This document shows positions 5,415-5,464 of a DNA stretch of 5,464 nt, piece by piece. A program made the translations under genes and the position numbers. Under the pieces are notes generated by a model. It was not told the DNA's origin. It worked only from the letters and a program-made list of their open reading frames with translations, and searched no databases. The DNA comes from an uncultured Dorea sp. GTDB lineage: Bacteria > Bacillota > Clostridia > Lachnospirales > Lachnospiraceae. The stretch spans positions 1 through 5,464 of the forward strand of contig CAJTQA010000076.1 in the NCBI GenBank assembly GCA_910578455.1. The letters run 5' to 3'. Each line of letters starts with the position of its first letter. Position 1 is the stretch's first letter.

Positions 5415-5464
5415 GTGAAAGAAAGTAGAGGGAAGCCAATAAATGGCGCACTGAAACAAACTAT
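5415..5464 (+). CDS. Start of an unidentified protein, cut by the window edge
   Basis: GTG at 5415 follows GGAGG (5402-5406) with 8 nt spacing and opens a frame that stays open to the edge: MKESRGKPINGALKQT. Sixteen residues are too few to assign a family; the start is basic and polar with no signal peptide. The case for a real gene rests on the strong ribosome binding site and on the structured region before it, which only makes sense if something is translated here. A transposase or another mobile-element protein is one possibility given the leader layout, but nothing in the visible residues proves it. Confidence 0.55.
   Translation, partial: MKESRGKPINGALKQT

Larger units (their letters stand above)
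5302..5418 (+). other. Doubtful 38-codon open frame inside the leader
   Basis: An ATG at 5302 opens a 38-residue frame beginning MKRIPSFRLVGKRFYDP, whose TGA overlaps the GTG start of the edge gene (GTGA). There is no ribosome binding site before the ATG, and the frame contains the terminator hairpin and the helix over the downstream site. The same frame is open back to 5215 without a credible start. It could be a leader peptide coupled to the next gene, a decayed gene end, or chance. I favour chance or remnant. Confidence 0.2.

Overview
The window looks like a chromosomal segment of a Gram-positive, low-to-mid-GC Clostridia, most likely a Lachnospiraceae-type gut anaerobe. The evidence is the gene types (a one-membrane-span histidine kinase, a DUF3795 protein, an XRE-type regulator fused to a membrane domain, a Cdd1-family helix-hairpin-helix protein), the strong GGAGG-type ribosome binding sites, and the tight ATGA/GTGA overlaps. 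No species can be named from the sequence alone.

Layout. Positions 80-3016 hold a four-gene minus-strand operon, read right to left: a macro-domain ADP-ribosyl hydrolase-like protein, a Cys-rich DUF3795 protein, an OmpR/PhoB-type response regulator and its histidine kinase. A good extended -10 promoter lies at 3082-3110. The first two genes overlap by ATGA. The DUF3795 gene seems to carry a one-base insertion; once corrected, its frame ends in a GTGA overlap with the response regulator. The regulator and kinase are separated by 168 bp containing three 32-bp tandem repeats.

Positions 3266-4763 hold a divergent plus-strand operon: an XRE-type DNA-binding protein with a membrane tail, a small polytopic membrane protein, and a putative lipoprotein. 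The first two look like one ancestral protein split by a one-base deletion in an A-run. A near-perfect 10-bp inverted repeat sits just upstream of the TATAAT of this operon and is a likely operator. The set reads as a membrane-linked one-component regulator with an exported lipoprotein partner.

Positions 4767-5096 (minus) encode a compact Cdd1-family helix-hairpin-helix protein, convergent with the lipoprotein and only 3 bp away. The last 370 bp are the least ordinary part. A long interrupted hairpin (5221-5298), an intrinsic terminator (5322-5346) and a 12-bp helix that hides the ribosome binding site (5359-5406) line up in front of a plus-strand gene that starts at 5415 and runs off the edge. 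This has the architecture of a regulatory 5' leader, or of the self-restraining left end of a mobile element, and I cannot assign it to a known RNA class.
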